DNA of 63,712 bases. Origin: an uncultured Parafilimonas sp. GTDB lineage: Bacteria > Bacteroidota > Bacteroidia > Chitinophagales > Chitinophagaceae. The position numbers and the translations under genes were made by a program. Location of the stretch: the NCBI GenBank assembly GCA_937892395.1, contig CALAGJ010000012.1, positions 1 through 63,712 of the forward strand, in the 5' to 3' direction. Below the pieces are notes generated by a model. That model worked only from the letters and a program-made list of their open reading frames with translations, did no database searches and was not told the DNA's origin. Shown piece by piece: positions 45,617 to 55,948 of this stretch. The stretch's first letter is position 1. The number at the start of each line of letters is the position of its first letter.

Positions 45617-47821
45617 TTACAGGCCTAGATTATTGACCTGATCATGAGGTAAAGTTATGATAAATTCTGTTCCATATCCTTCATCAGATTTTACTTCAAT
45701 TATACCTCTGTGGGTATGAATAATTTTGTACACAATTGCAAGACCTAAACCTGTGCCTTCACCCACATCTTTGGTGGTGAAAAATGGCTCAAACACTCTT
45801 TTCTGTACTTCCATTGACATGCCAGTACCAGTATCCCTAATAGAAATTTGAATTCGGTTGTTTTCAATATCATCGGTTTGAATAAATAAAAAATCTTTTT
45901 CATCCGTTTCATGCACGCCAGTCATGGATTGAAAGGCATTATTAAAAATATTCATAAACACCTGATTGATTTTACCGGGAAAACATTCAATAGTACCCGA
46001 TGCATTAAAATTTCTAACAACCTCTACATGAAAAGGCATACTATTTTTGAGAATAACCAATGTAGAATTTATGCCATCATGAATATTTACTTTTTTTAAA
46101 GCACTTTCATCTATGCGAGTAAAAGTTCGAAGACCCCTTACTATTTCTGCGGTACGTTCTGCACCATCTTCAATGCCGTTTATGAGGTTTTTTATCTCCT
46201 CTTTTAAAAATGAAATATCCAAACTTTTTTGTAATTTCTTTAAGTCGGAAAGCTTTTGCTTGATTTCATTTTCATCAGTTGTATTATGCAAGCTGTCATA
46301 GTTATCTAGTAAAGAAATGATCTCAGCAAAGTCTAATTTTAAAGGTTTTATGTTTGATTTTACAAAATTGATTGGATTATTGATTTCATGTGCAATACCT
46401 GCTGTAAGCTGACCGAGTGAAGCCATCTTTTCTGCATCTACTAATTGTGTTTGTGTATCCTTCAAATTTGTAATAGCTTCATTTAATTGAGTATTTGAAT
46501 GTTGCAGTTCTTTCGTTCTTTTATTTACCTTTTCCTCTAATAAAATATTTTGTTCTTTTACTAATTTTTCATTTTCTAAAGAAATATCCAAAGCAATTTT
46601 TTGGGTATCTTCTTTTTCTTTCTGCAATAAATTAATTTTATCAGCCAGTGCAATAGAAAGAAATATTGTTTCTAATGCAGAGCCCACATATAGGATATAT
46701 CCTGTAAAATCATTTGCTGGCAGCACACCTAAATTTCTAAGACTAAAAATAATTATGCCTACAGCAAATAATAGCCAAGATATAAAATAAAAATATGCAG
46801 GTCTATATCCTAGTCTGGCTATATAGATTGAAGTGAATAAGGCCGTAAGTCCGGCACTCATATTATTTAGATCAAGTAATCTATAACTGAGATGGTTATG
46901 GCCTGTTAAAGATAATATTGTGATTATAGCTGATATACAAATACTTGCTACAAATACTTTATGTACTCTTGGTATGTATGATTTTGTTCTCAGAAAATAT
47001 ATCGTAAAAAGCATAGCAGATGCACTGGCTATGCTGGAACTAACTGGTACTGCAAAGTCGCTGATTTGGGGTAGATTAAACCACAAAAATTTGAAGGAAT
47101 ACCCCAGTAGTGTATATTGTGCAAAAAGTAAGCAAACGATATACAGACAATAGAGTAAATAGTTTCTATCCCTTACAGAAAAATAAAGAAAAACATTAAA
47201 AAAAAGAATGGCAAACAAAATTCCGATATAAAAAGCGATGATAAAACTGTGTTGGTCAATAGCACCATTAATAGCATTTAAAGTGCCTACTTGAAATGGA
47301 AGCACAATGGGATGAATGCTTTTTATTCGGATAAAATAAGTAGCCTCCTCATTGGTATTCAAATGAAGATTGCCAGTATAATCGATGAAATTATGTCGAG
47401 ATAATCCTGCTTGATTCTCATATCCTGAAGTGTAGATACTGAACAAACTATCACCCTGTTTTTTGTAAATTGAAAAGTCTGATATATTAAAATATTGAAT
47501 ATAGAAAGCAAGATCGTTGGCGGCTGTTTTATTCCAAATATTTAATTTAAACCATACAGTTCCCTTTGGATTATAAACGATGGGGATACTCCTCTTGACA
47601 GGTTTAAATGATGTGGCTGCTAATATGGTATTTGCATTGTATGTACTGTTGATATCTGTAAAGATAGTAAAGTTTGAACCTGCCTGAATGGTCTCATCAT
47701 TTTGAGAAATTATTACGCTTCCTGCTTTTGCTATGCATGATATGCAAAGAAGAAAACATGTAAGCACAATTATTTTTTTATTCACGGATCTGATGGTGGA
47801 TTTGCTTTTTAAATGATACAT
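45617..47821 (-). CDS. 7TMR-DISM sensor histidine kinase
   Basis: About 734 residues. A signal segment (residues 15-35) precedes an extracellular 7TMR-DISM sensory domain to about residue 180, a fold that often binds carbohydrate-like ligands. Seven membrane helices run to about residue 400 and a long coiled coil to about 470. The kinase core has the H-box GIAHEINNPINFVKSN, then NAFQSM, DTGTGM and GTGLGLAIVYKI. The ATG at 47821 (MYHLKSKS) gives a better signal anchor than one 51 bases upstream. It is operonic with the REC-kinase. Confidence 0.92.
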   Translation of the reverse strand: MYHLKSKSTIRSVNKKIIVLTCFLLCISCIAKAGSVIISQNDETIQAGSNFTIFTDINSTYNANTILAATSFKPVKRSIPIVYNPKGTVWFKLNIWNKTAANDLAFYIQYFNISDFSIYKKQGDSLFSIYTSGYENQAGLSRHNFIDYTGNLHLNTNEEATYFIRIKSIHPIVLPFQVGTLNAINGAIDQHSFIIAFYIGILFAILFFNVFLYFSVRDRNYLLYCLYIVCLLFAQYTLLGYSFKFLWFNLPQISDFAVPVSSSIASASAMLFTIYFLRTKSYIPRVHKVFVASICISAIITILSLTGHNHLSYRLLDLNNMSAGLTALFTSIYIARLGYRPAYFYFISWLLFAVGIIIFSLRNLGVLPANDFTGYILYVGSALETIFLSIALADKINLLQKEKEDTQKIALDISLENEKLVKEQNILLEEKVNKRTKELQHSNTQLNEAITNLKDTQTQLVDAEKMASLGQLTAGIAHEINNPINFVKSNIKPLKLDFAEIISLLDNYDSLHNTTDENEIKQKLSDLKKLQKSLDISFLKEEIKNLINGIEDGAERTAEIVRGLRTFTRIDESALKKVNIHDGINSTLVILKNSMPFHVEVVRNFNASGTIECFPGKINQVFMNIFNNAFQSMTGVHETDEKDFLFIQTDDIENNRIQISIRDTGTGMSMEVQKRVFEPFFTTKDVGEGTGLGLAIVYKIIHTHRGIIEVKSDEGYGTEFIITLPHDQVNNLGL

Positions 47822-47997
47822 TAAAATGAAATAATTTTGGATACCAACTTTATTTAAAATTTGATAACTCAATATTGATCATACTCAACAAATGATATTT
47901 TTTGAAGACAGAAAGAAAAATGATAGGTACTTTGTAATGCATATGCATTTACTGAATATCCCCAAAAGGATGTTACTTTCTTTAAAAATCTTTTTTC

Positions 47998-48726
47998 TTA
48001 AACTGTGTCATTTGAAATGTAGTTCTTTTTTAGCTCAAGATTATAGTGCACATTGATATAAAAGTTTTTAAAAGGTGATTTTTCAAAGTGTACAGCAGAG
48101 AGATTTTTGCGCAGATTAAATATTTTTTCAATTTCTCTGGGATGTGCTTTTGGCACACTAATGGCATCTTCTAATACAACTGCTGTTGCAAGCAAATCTA
48201 ATTTTGGATAATAAAAGGTACCATTATTGCCTACTTCAGTTATAACTCTACTACCAACCCATTTATTAAATCTTACTGTAACGGGTGAGCAAAGGAAGAA
48301 AAGTGAATTGAGATTTAATTGTTCAGTAAGTGCAATTGAAGCTCTGATGGGAAACAAGCTTCCAATGCCTAGACCAGCTACTTCAATACTATTCCAAACC
48401 CCACATAATTCTGCGGTACCATTGGGAGCATATTCATTTACAACTTTTTCTATACTCTCATCCATTGCAAACACAGCCTGTTCTATAGGTAGTTTATGGA
48501 TACCATCATATATGTGAAGTCTGGCACCTCCATACATTTTTTTTCTATCCATACTTTCCACTACAATTACATATACAGAAGGCCAATGAAGCCAGTCTTC
48601 ATGCGATGAAGTTACTTTGTTAATACCATGATTTTCTAATACTTTTTGATGACCATAAATAAAGCGATTGCATGATGCCGTATCATCAACGGCTCTAAAT
48701 GCACGGATACGTATATGTTCTTCCAT
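47998..48726 (-). CDS. Putative GNAT-fold acyltransferase in a signalling cluster
   Basis: About 242 residues, not assigned to a named family with confidence. The order of IRIRAFRAVDD, YVIVVESMDRKKMYGGARLH, AELCGVWNSIEVAGLGIGSL and LNLNSLFFLCSP follows a GNAT-like sheet with a G-x-G-x-G-like turn. This order resembles the autoinducer-synthase branch, but the key residues of LuxI proteins are not evident. It is flanked by the 7TM kinase and, divergently, by a response regulator. The ATG at 48726 (MEEHIRIRA) is favoured. Confidence 0.6.
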   Translation of the reverse strand: MEEHIRIRAFRAVDDTASCNRFIYGHQKVLENHGINKVTSSHEDWLHWPSVYVIVVESMDRKKMYGGARLHIYDGIHKLPIEQAVFAMDESIEKVVNEYAPNGTAELCGVWNSIEVAGLGIGSLFPIRASIALTEQLNLNSLFFLCSPVTVRFNKWVGSRVITEVGNNGTFYYPKLDLLATAVVLEDAISVPKAHPREIEKIFNLRKNLSAVHFEKSPFKNFYINVHYNLELKKNYISNDTV

Positions 48727-48957
48727 TTGCGGTTTTTCAGTATGAAAAAATGGATTATGTGAAAAGACGACAACAACCATTCACCGTAACTATCACATCA
48801 TTTTCATGGATATAATGTCCGCAAAATACAAATTTTAACATTAAAACACACAAGGCATAAAAAATCATGAATTTTGTTTAACAAATAGACTTATTAAATA
48901 TAAAAAATATACATTGCATTGTTTCCAAAAATATCCTTGTCTTAGAAAACTATTTAA

Positions 48958-49410
48958 ATGATAAATGTATTATATATTGATGATGAAGGACATAACCTTA
49001 CTTCATTCAAAGCAGCATTTAGAAGAAATTACAATGTGTTTACCGCTGAGTCTGCCGATGAGGGTAGGAAAATTCTATCGGAGGAGGACATTCACATCAT
49101 ATTGAGTGATCAGCGTATGCCAAAAATGACCGGTATAGAATTTTTTGAATCCATTCTTAAAGCATATCCAGAACCCATAAGAATTCTCATTACCGGATAT
49201 ACTGATATAAATGCAGTAATTGATGCTATTAACAAAGGAGAAGTATATAAATACCTTACAAAGCCTTGGGATGAAAATGATGTAAGAATATATATTGAAA
49301 AGGCTTACGAAGTATTTGCTTTAAGAAGAGAAGTAGCGGAACTGAATAAACAACTCATTGAGGCAAATCAAAAAATGGAATTTTTGGTAAGACAAAGCCT
49401 CCTTTCTTGA
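48958..49410 (+). CDS. Single-domain response regulator with C-terminal coiled coil
   Basis: 150 residues. The receiver domain at residues 1-120 has IDDEG, the phospho-Asp in ILSDQRMPKMTG, LITGYTDINA and YLTKPWDE. A 30-residue helix (REVAELNKQLIEANQKMEF) follows, with no output domain. The receiver is very like the N-terminal domain of the hybrid kinase at 44522 (shared ADQRMP/SDQRMP, TGYTD, KPWDE and AINKGE), so the two are paralogues. It may act as a phosphate shuttle in the same cluster. Confidence 0.92.
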   Translation: MINVLYIDDEGHNLTSFKAAFRRNYNVFTAESADEGRKILSEEDIHIILSDQRMPKMTGIEFFESILKAYPEPIRILITGYTDINAVIDAINKGEVYKYLTKPWDENDVRIYIEKAYEVFALRREVAELNKQLIEANQKMEFLVRQSLLS

Positions 49411-49538
49411 TATTTTCCCTGTCGCAATGGCAGCGTTTCTTTTTAATAACGCCTTTGTGCATAATTACTTTCTGACAAATAGCATTTGTTTTATGCTTTG
49501 GATTTATTTTTGAAATTCATTTAAAAAAATTAATCATT

Positions 49539-49859
49539 ATGGCATTTGAATTCACAGACAACAATTTCCAAGCTGAGGCATTGGACAATGATACATTGAC
49601 CGTTGTAGATTTTTGGGCAGAATGGTGCGGTCCTTGCCGTGCTATTGGGCCGGTAATTGAAGATTTATCCAAGCAATACAATGGAAAAGTAAAAATAGGC
49701 AAACTCAATGTTGACCTTAATCCAAATGTTAGTATGAATTATGGTATTACATCAATTCCTGCTATTTTATTTTTCAAAAATGGACAGGTGGTCGACAAGC
49801 AAATTGGAGCTGCACCACGTCCTGTATTAGAAAAAAAGATTGAATCTCATTTGAATTAA
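49539..49859 (+). CDS. trxA: Thioredoxin
   Basis: 106 residues, the classic cytosolic thioredoxin. It has VVDFWAEWCGPCRAIGPV with the redox CGPC, and the cis-Pro loop GITSIPAILFFKNG. It reduces protein disulfides using thioredoxin reductase, whose gene is not in the window. A TATTTTTG box at 49505-49512 lies 26 bases before the ATG with an imperfect -33. A terminator follows closely, so it is a single-gene unit. Confidence 0.96.
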   Translation: MAFEFTDNNFQAEALDNDTLTVVDFWAEWCGPCRAIGPVIEDLSKQYNGKVKIGKLNVDLNPNVSMNYGITSIPAILFFKNGQVVDKQIGAAPRPVLEKKIESHLN

Positions 49860-49873
49860 TTCAAATAGAGACC

Positions 49874-49906
49874 AAAAAAAGCCGCTATTTTTTAGCGGCT
49901 TTTTTA
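49874..49906. terminator. Bidirectional terminator between trxA and the DUF2723 gene
   Basis: GCCGCTA (49881-49887) and TAGCGGC (49893-49899) form the stem. A run of A lies before it and a run of T after it. It serves both converging genes. Confidence 0.92.
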
Positions 49907-49926
49907 GTTATATCAATATTTTATCA

Positions 49927-52900
49927 TTATGGCCTTGCACCAGAATCTGGTGATAAAGGTTTTTCTACACTACCTGTATTTGCAGGATTGTACACCATAT
50001 TAATTTGATCTAAAGCAGAAAGCAATTCTTCCGCAGTTTGTTTTTCATAGCGCATCATCTCTGCCTTATTAGCATCTAATACATTATAGTATTTCATTTG
50101 CTGTTGCAAATCTATTCTTACCGCTTTTTCAATCTTTTGTGCCAATGCTTTATCACCTGCTCTATAAGCTACTTCCATCATATTCATTGATATCTTATTA
50201 TGGTCATTATTTTTTGAAACAAGACCATAACCAAAATTTGATTCCAAAATCATTTTATCGCAGCGTTGCAATACTTTCACAGCATCTTCTTTTCTATTTT
50301 TTGCAGTTAAATCATTTGCCAAATCAATTTCAGCCCTGCGTATAATATTGATATGTCTTCGGTTTTCTTCATCAAAATATACTCCTTCCACATTTGCATT
50401 GCCATATCCAAACTTATTCATCACTTTATCCAGCATCCAGTCCGTGTTCACTTCTGAATTAACTACTGGAACCAATCGATAAGGTAAACCATCTCTTCTT
50501 AAATAACTTCCAAATCCAAGTTCACCATAAGGCATGGTAAAGTAAATAGGACGCTTCCAATTGTTAGCTGCTATTACACCCAGAATAGCCAAATCATTTT
50601 TGAAAAGTGTTCCTTTTGGCATATCAAAACGCAGCTCTGATACTACACTGTCTGTACTGGTTACTGTACCATTTTGTCTGGCGATATTTATATCTACAGG
50701 TATGGCAAGTTTCTTTACAGGATAACTATTATAAGTATTTCCATTTTGAGCTTGTACTAAAGAAACATCACTACCTACATAGTCTTTCAACATGCTGAAT
50801 AATGAGTAATACTGATTTTCCGGAAACTGTGCATTAGGATTATAAAATACCGCATCCCTTTTACTTCCTTCTAATTGATCAGCAGAAAAAATGACATCAA
50901 TAGGAGCACTCTCGTTTACTTTATACCTCAATTGATTGATGTACCAATCCGTACCTAAAAGACTCGTATTGATAACCCTAATATCTGGTCGTATGCCTTC
51001 TACTTCTTGTGCATACCACAGCGGGTATGTATCATTATCTCCAAAACTAAATACAATGGCATTTGGAGCACAGCTTTCTAAATAATCTTTTGCCAAATCT
51101 CTGGCCAATACCTTTTTACTACGGTCATGGTCATCCCATTCTTCCATACCCATCCACACAGGCACAGCCAATGCTATTAGTGTGGCTGCTAAGGTAATGG
51201 TTTGTAGATTTTTTACATTTTTTAAGAGAAATGGTATGCCTGCGGCAATGGCTCCAAATAATATAGCAAACCCAAGACCCAGCATAATACCCACACCGGA
51301 TGCAAGACCGGCCAGCAATAAAAATGTGGCAATCACTCCACCCCCAGTCAGTACACTTTTTAAAATCTTTTGATTCCAATTTGATGCAAGGTCAATAAAG
51401 TACAATACTGCCAATCCTATCCATACAGCAAAGGCATAGAAAGAACCCACATATGCATAATCTCTTTCTCTGGGCTGATATCCTGCCTGATTTAAATAAA
51501 CTACAATGGCAAAACCTGTCATAAAAAACAAAAGAAAGTTTACCAATGCATCACTACCTTTTCTCTTAAAATGATAAAACATACCTATTAATCCTAATAA
51601 AAGGGGAAGCATAAATAACTTATTGTGAGCCTTATTGTTCTTCATACTATCCGGCATAAGTGACTGGTCGCCAAAGAGGCCATTATCAATCAAATCTATT
51701 CCAGTTATCCAATTACCATCTCTTACATTACCAATAAAAATGCCCTGTATATCATTTTGTTTTCCACTAAAATTCCAGAGAAAATAGCGCAGGTACATAA
51801 AGTAATTCTGATAAGCAAAATAGAAACGCATATTGTCCATAAAATTTGGAGCTCTTTCATAGCTTCCATCTTCCTTTTGTCTGATACCCATAAAGTATGC
51901 ATAGTAATCTGCATGACCTTGATCATTGCCTGCATCCCACATACGTGGAAATATCATCATATCTGCCTTGTCATATACATATTTATAACTCCGAACAACC
52001 GGAATGTATTTGTCGCCACTTTTCTGATACGTAGTTTTATCATCTGCCGATACCGGCGATGCCGTAAAGTTTTGACCATATAAAATAGGAAAATCTCCAT
52101 ATTGTTCACGGCTAAGATATCCTTCCAAACTCATTGGATTATCTACATTGTACATGTCCACTGATGGGTCTGCACTACTACGCAATAGTGTAGTAATGTA
52201 AGTACTATATCCAACCAATGTAAACGTAAGACACCACAAGCCAAGTCTTAAATAATACCAATTTTTCTTTGCAGCAAAACGCATCCCTATCCATATAGCT
52301 GCTGCCATTAGGACAAAGAAGAAAATAAAGCCACTAAAGAATGGCATGCTTAGATTATTTACAAAAAAGATATCAAAAGTACCTGCTAATTTAATGGTAT
52401 ATTGGATAATCCCAATTTGCATAATACCCAGTAAAATCACACTAATCACAAAAAAGATATACATGCCTCCGAAGTAGTCTTTACGATCTTTTTTATATGA
52501 TTCTACCAGATACAATAGCCCAATGCCTGCAATAGCTCCCAATAAAACTAAACTGGCAACTGTTGCATCCATGCTGATGCCTCTTGTACTATCAGCAGCT
52601 GCGCTGGCCATAACCAATGCTCCAACAAAACCTACTGCACCACCAATAGCCATTAACCTAATAAAATATTTGCGTATAACCGCATATTTAAAATGTTCCC
52701 TTTTTTTAAAATAATACACCATTACAATAGCGGGCAAAGTCAATAAATTCAGCAGGTGTACACCAATAGACAAACCCATAATAAAAAAGATGACTACAAT
52801 CCACCTGTCTGCGCCTGGTTCATCGGCTTCATTTTCCCATTTTAAAATCAACCAAAATGCAATAGCGGTAAAGAATGAACTCAGTGCATATACTTCTCCC

Positions 52901-53328
52901 TCTACGGCGCTATACCAAAAAGAGTCTGTAAAAGTGTATGCCAAAGCACCCACAATACCAGCTCCCATTACTCCAAGAATCTGTGTGTTTGTAAGTGCTT
53001 CTTTGCCCTGCTGTACAATTTTTTTAGCCATGTGGGTTATTGTCCAGAATAGGAATAAAATAGTAAAACCACTACTCAAGGCACTCATTATGTTTACTGC
53101 TTTTGCCGCAGTTTGTGGATTATCACCAAACAGTATAATGAAAATACGACCTATCAATACAAATAAGGGAGCTCCCGGTGGATGTGGTATTTGTAGTTTA
53201 AAACAACTACTTACAAACTCTCCACAGTCCCATAAGCTACCTGTAGCTTCACTTGTCATGATGTACACTCCGCAGGCTATCAGGCATACAATCCAGCCTG
53301 TGTAAACGTTAATCCGGCTATAATTCAT
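49927..53328 (-). CDS. DUF2723 membrane protein (GT-C/PMT-like)
   Basis: 1133 residues. The N-terminal half has about 12-14 membrane helices beginning with the DUF2723 block (EATGSLWDCGEFVSSC, IPHPPGAPLFVLIGR). The Asp/Glu pair on the first loop resembles that of PMT-type glycosyltransferases. The C-terminal 450 residues are soluble and contain VFSFGDNDTYPLWYAQEVEG and a helical tail. The family is nearly universal in Bacteroidota and has been proposed to glycosylate exported proteins; I regard that as likely rather than proven. A TAGGTTTG box (53365-53358) lies 29 bases before the ATG. Confidence 0.9.
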   Translation of the reverse strand: MNYSRINVYTGWIVCLIACGVYIMTSEATGSLWDCGEFVSSCFKLQIPHPPGAPLFVLIGRIFIILFGDNPQTAAKAVNIMSALSSGFTILFLFWTITHMAKKIVQQGKEALTNTQILGVMGAGIVGALAYTFTDSFWYSAVEGEVYALSSFFTAIAFWLILKWENEADEPGADRWIVVIFFIMGLSIGVHLLNLLTLPAIVMVYYFKKREHFKYAVIRKYFIRLMAIGGAVGFVGALVMASAAADSTRGISMDATVASLVLLGAIAGIGLLYLVESYKKDRKDYFGGMYIFFVISVILLGIMQIGIIQYTIKLAGTFDIFFVNNLSMPFFSGFIFFFVLMAAAIWIGMRFAAKKNWYYLRLGLWCLTFTLVGYSTYITTLLRSSADPSVDMYNVDNPMSLEGYLSREQYGDFPILYGQNFTASPVSADDKTTYQKSGDKYIPVVRSYKYVYDKADMMIFPRMWDAGNDQGHADYYAYFMGIRQKEDGSYERAPNFMDNMRFYFAYQNYFMYLRYFLWNFSGKQNDIQGIFIGNVRDGNWITGIDLIDNGLFGDQSLMPDSMKNNKAHNKLFMLPLLLGLIGMFYHFKRKGSDALVNFLLFFMTGFAIVVYLNQAGYQPRERDYAYVGSFYAFAVWIGLAVLYFIDLASNWNQKILKSVLTGGGVIATFLLLAGLASGVGIMLGLGFAILFGAIAAGIPFLLKNVKNLQTITLAATLIALAVPVWMGMEEWDDHDRSKKVLARDLAKDYLESCAPNAIVFSFGDNDTYPLWYAQEVEGIRPDIRVINTSLLGTDWYINQLRYKVNESAPIDVIFSADQLEGSKRDAVFYNPNAQFPENQYYSLFSMLKDYVGSDVSLVQAQNGNTYNSYPVKKLAIPVDINIARQNGTVTSTDSVVSELRFDMPKGTLFKNDLAILGVIAANNWKRPIYFTMPYGELGFGSYLRRDGLPYRLVPVVNSEVNTDWMLDKVMNKFGYGNANVEGVYFDEENRRHINIIRRAEIDLANDLTAKNRKEDAVKVLQRCDKMILESNFGYGLVSKNNDHNKISMNMMEVAYRAGDKALAQKIEKAVRIDLQQQMKYYNVLDANKAEMMRYEKQTAEELLSALDQINMVYNPANTGSVEKPLSPDSGARP

Positions 53329-53418
53329 AAATAAAATGGGTTTTAAAAAAAGTGGCGCAAACCTAATGGAATCTATTTAAATAAAGATAGCCGCTTTTAA
53401 TTTTAGTAAATGGTTATT

Positions 53419-53832
53419 TTAATTGCAGCTGCACTCCCAATCTGTATCTAAATCAATTACTGTTACAACGGTTACATCGTTTTGACAAGGAGCAAATATG
53501 ATTCTGAGGTGCTGCTTATCTCTACTGTACATTTCTACAGCATATTTTTTATGACAGGCATCACCTTTTAAATCGCTTTTTGTGTAGTTGATTTTGCCAT
53601 TGTGCAGCGTTTCCTCTACTTCGGTTTTGGAAACCTTCCTACATTCCATCCTGCAGTTGGCATGCTTTGAATAATGTATTTCAGCGGGATATCTGTTTAA
53701 GCCTCTTTTGTCAGCGTTAGTGCTATTTTCAGCAGGTGTATTTTCACCTTCGTTATTAGCTCTTTTTAGCCAAAGCGCAATGATTAGTAAAAGTAAAATA
53801 AAAATAAATGGACCTGATTTTTTAAAATTCAT
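53419..53832 (-). CDS. DUF4258 domain protein with membrane anchor
   Basis: 137 residues. One N-terminal membrane helix (FIFILLLLIIALWL) is followed by a polar linker and the DUF4258 fold (IHYSKHANCRMECRKVSKTEV, then KINYTKSD, YAVEMYSRDKQHLRIIFAP). The fold is small, toxin-like or ribonuclease-like in appearance, but this exported, anchored version has no proven activity. Six Cys suggest disulfides. It starts 15 bases after the neighbouring small secreted protein gene, with which it probably forms an operon. Confidence 0.85.
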   Translation of the reverse strand: MNFKKSGPFIFILLLLIIALWLKRANNEGENTPAENSTNADKRGLNRYPAEIHYSKHANCRMECRKVSKTEVEETLHNGKINYTKSDLKGDACHKKYAVEMYSRDKQHLRIIFAPCQNDVTVVTVIDLDTDWECSCN

Positions 53833-53847
53833 GTGATGCTTAAAACC

Positions 53848-54195
53848 CTAATGAATAGGAGGGGGAACAGGTTGCTTGAATAAAGGCTTCTTCACTTGAT
53901 ATTTGTATCGATAAACATAAGTGGTATTACCATTTTGCAACCTAACCATAGAAGGCATGTTCACGTTATTCCCGGTGCGCTTTAATTTCAATTCAGTAGA
54001 ACCTGTATACTGAAATTGGGATAATTTAAGAGAAGGCATTGCTTTACCGTGGCTGTATTTGCCAATATTTTTTAGGTTGATGGTGTTATCACCCTCTTCA
54101 TTTGATTTGCCTACCAATGCTGCATAAGAATACAGAGCCATTGCGCAGCAAAGCGCTAAGCTTATCATCTTTTTATATACAGCTATGCATTTCAT
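53848..54195 (-). CDS. Small secreted hypothetical protein
   Basis: 115 residues with a signal peptide (KKMISLALCCAMALYSYAA). The mature part is basic and beta-prone, ending in a Pro-rich tail (PLFKQPVPPPIH). I do not recognise the family. A second ATG at 54168 would also give a workable signal peptide. It lies immediately upstream of the DUF4258 gene in the same direction, so the two may act together in the envelope. Confidence 0.7.
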   Translation of the reverse strand: MKCIAVYKKMISLALCCAMALYSYAALVGKSNEEGDNTINLKNIGKYSHGKAMPSLKLSQFQYTGSTELKLKRTGNNVNMPSMVRLQNGNTTYVYRYKYQVKKPLFKQPVPPPIH

Positions 54196-54329
54196 AAAGT
54201 GGTAAAATTAAGTGATAAATACTTTTAAATTCAAATTAATTAACAATATGACAATTATTGGGCATAAAATGTTACATGAATGGTTGGATTTTATTTTTTT
54301 ATGCGCTATTTTGTGCCAACTTCTTAATT

Positions 54330-55769
54330 ATGGAACAAGATGATTTCTGGAAAGACGATCCCGAACTGCTGGATATTATCAATCAGTATCAAAATTTAAG
54401 GGCTGGAAAATCTTTTAAATTTCTAGATGCTGAAGCTTATGAGCGCATCATAGATTATTATGATGATATTGACGAAATGCAGCATGCTTTAGAAGCCGTA
54501 ATCACTGCTCTGGAATATTTTCCTTACAACCCGGAGCTACTTATAAAAAAAGCCGATGTACTCATCTATAAACGCAGATACTTAGAAGCACTGCAGATTC
54601 TGGATGATGTAGCCGCTATAGATGCAAATAATATTGATATCTATATCCTTAAAACAGAGGCCTACCTTGCCTTAGACAGACAAGCCGAGGCGGCCAGTCT
54701 ATTAGAGGAATCCTTATGTCTATTTGAAGATAGTGAACGCATAGACCTGCTCTTTGAACTGGCAGACGTGTATGATGATTATGAAGATTTCAATAATGTA
54801 TTCAACTGTTTGCAGTTGATTTTAAAAGAGGATTCTACAAACGAAGAGGCATTGTATAAAATATGTTTCTGGACAGACTTTACCGGCAGGTATGATGAAA
54901 GCATAGCACTCTATCAAGATATAATAAATCTACATCCTTATAATGAATTAGCTTGGTTTAATTTGGCCAATGCTTACCAAAGTTTAAAACTCTTTGAAAA
55001 GGCAATTGATACCTATAAATACTGTATTGCCATTGATGAAAAATTTGAATTTGCTTATAGAAATATGGGCGATGCACTCATCAGATTAAATAAATATAGG
55101 GATGCCATTGAAATTCTGGAAAAACTCAGTGAAATAAGCCGCCCGGACGAAATTCTCTACGAAGCCATTGGTTATTGCTATTACAAGATAAATAATTATG
55201 CACAAGCCAGATTCAATTATCGCAAAGCATCCCATATCAATCAGCATGACAGCAGACTGCATTACAAAATAGCACTTACCTACATGCAGGAAGACAAATA
55301 TGTGCCCGCCATTCAACAATTAGAAATTTCTTTGCGCATTCATAATGGGGAAGCCGAGTATCATATAGCACTTGGGGAATGTTTGTTACAACAGAATAGG
55401 CAAAAAGAAGCATTTCAACATCTGGGCCATGCGGTACGTATAAAGCCAAAAAAAATATCGGGGTGGGAGTCGCTTATCAAAGCTTTATACTATGCTGATC
55501 AGTTTCAGGAAGCTTTAAAACAATGTCAGGCTGCATTAATTGCTACCAGCAACAAAGCTATTTTTCATTATTACCATGGTGCTTGCTCATTTGCCGCAGG
55601 CAAACAAAAAGAAGGACTTATCTCACTGGAAATAGGTTTGAAAACTCAGCCGCAAATGGTCAAAAAATTCTTTGAATTAAATCCACAATTATTTAAGTAC
55701 CCGCTTGTAGTGGACTTAGTAGCCAGGTATAAAAAATTGAAAAAACTAAGAAAACCCAAGGCTAAGTAG
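54330..55769 (+). CDS. Cytoplasmic TPR protein (about 10 repeats)
   Basis: About 479 residues made almost wholly of tetratricopeptide repeats, such as YNELAWFNLANAYQSLKLFE and FAYRNMGDALIRLNKYRDAI. The end is basic (KKLKKLRKPKAK). The start at 54330 (MEQDDFWKDDPEL) is the conserved acidic start of this Bacteroidota group. An in-frame ATG 72 bases upstream would add a hydrophobic stretch, but that region looks like promoter sequence. A protein-protein scaffold is likely; the partner is unknown. Confidence 0.85.
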   Translation: MEQDDFWKDDPELLDIINQYQNLRAGKSFKFLDAEAYERIIDYYDDIDEMQHALEAVITALEYFPYNPELLIKKADVLIYKRRYLEALQILDDVAAIDANNIDIYILKTEAYLALDRQAEAASLLEESLCLFEDSERIDLLFELADVYDDYEDFNNVFNCLQLILKEDSTNEEALYKICFWTDFTGRYDESIALYQDIINLHPYNELAWFNLANAYQSLKLFEKAIDTYKYCIAIDEKFEFAYRNMGDALIRLNKYRDAIEILEKLSEISRPDEILYEAIGYCYYKINNYAQARFNYRKASHINQHDSRLHYKIALTYMQEDKYVPAIQQLEISLRIHNGEAEYHIALGECLLQQNRQKEAFQHLGHAVRIKPKKISGWESLIKALYYADQFQEALKQCQAALIATSNKAIFHYYHGACSFAAGKQKEGLISLEIGLKTQPQMVKKFFELNPQLFKYPLVVDLVARYKKLKKLRKPKAK

Positions 55770-55948
55770 ATGGGTTAAAACAATTATTTGCACTACGTGC
55801 AATGATCATGCAGTATCTCATTACAATCCTAAATTAAACCGCTGCATCTACTTTTTGACATCACTTATTCTGTCAATCTGTAATCTTGTTTTATCATTAT
55901 ACGTCAAATACAGAAAACTTTTCATTGCTTCGCGTCGTTGTAAACAAA

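Noticed and set aside
55770..55948. Possible cobalamin or SAM riboswitch upstream of metH
   Set aside because: No B12-box-like or SAM-I-like core sequences are visible in the 180 bases; only a small TTGCAC/GTGCAA hairpin.
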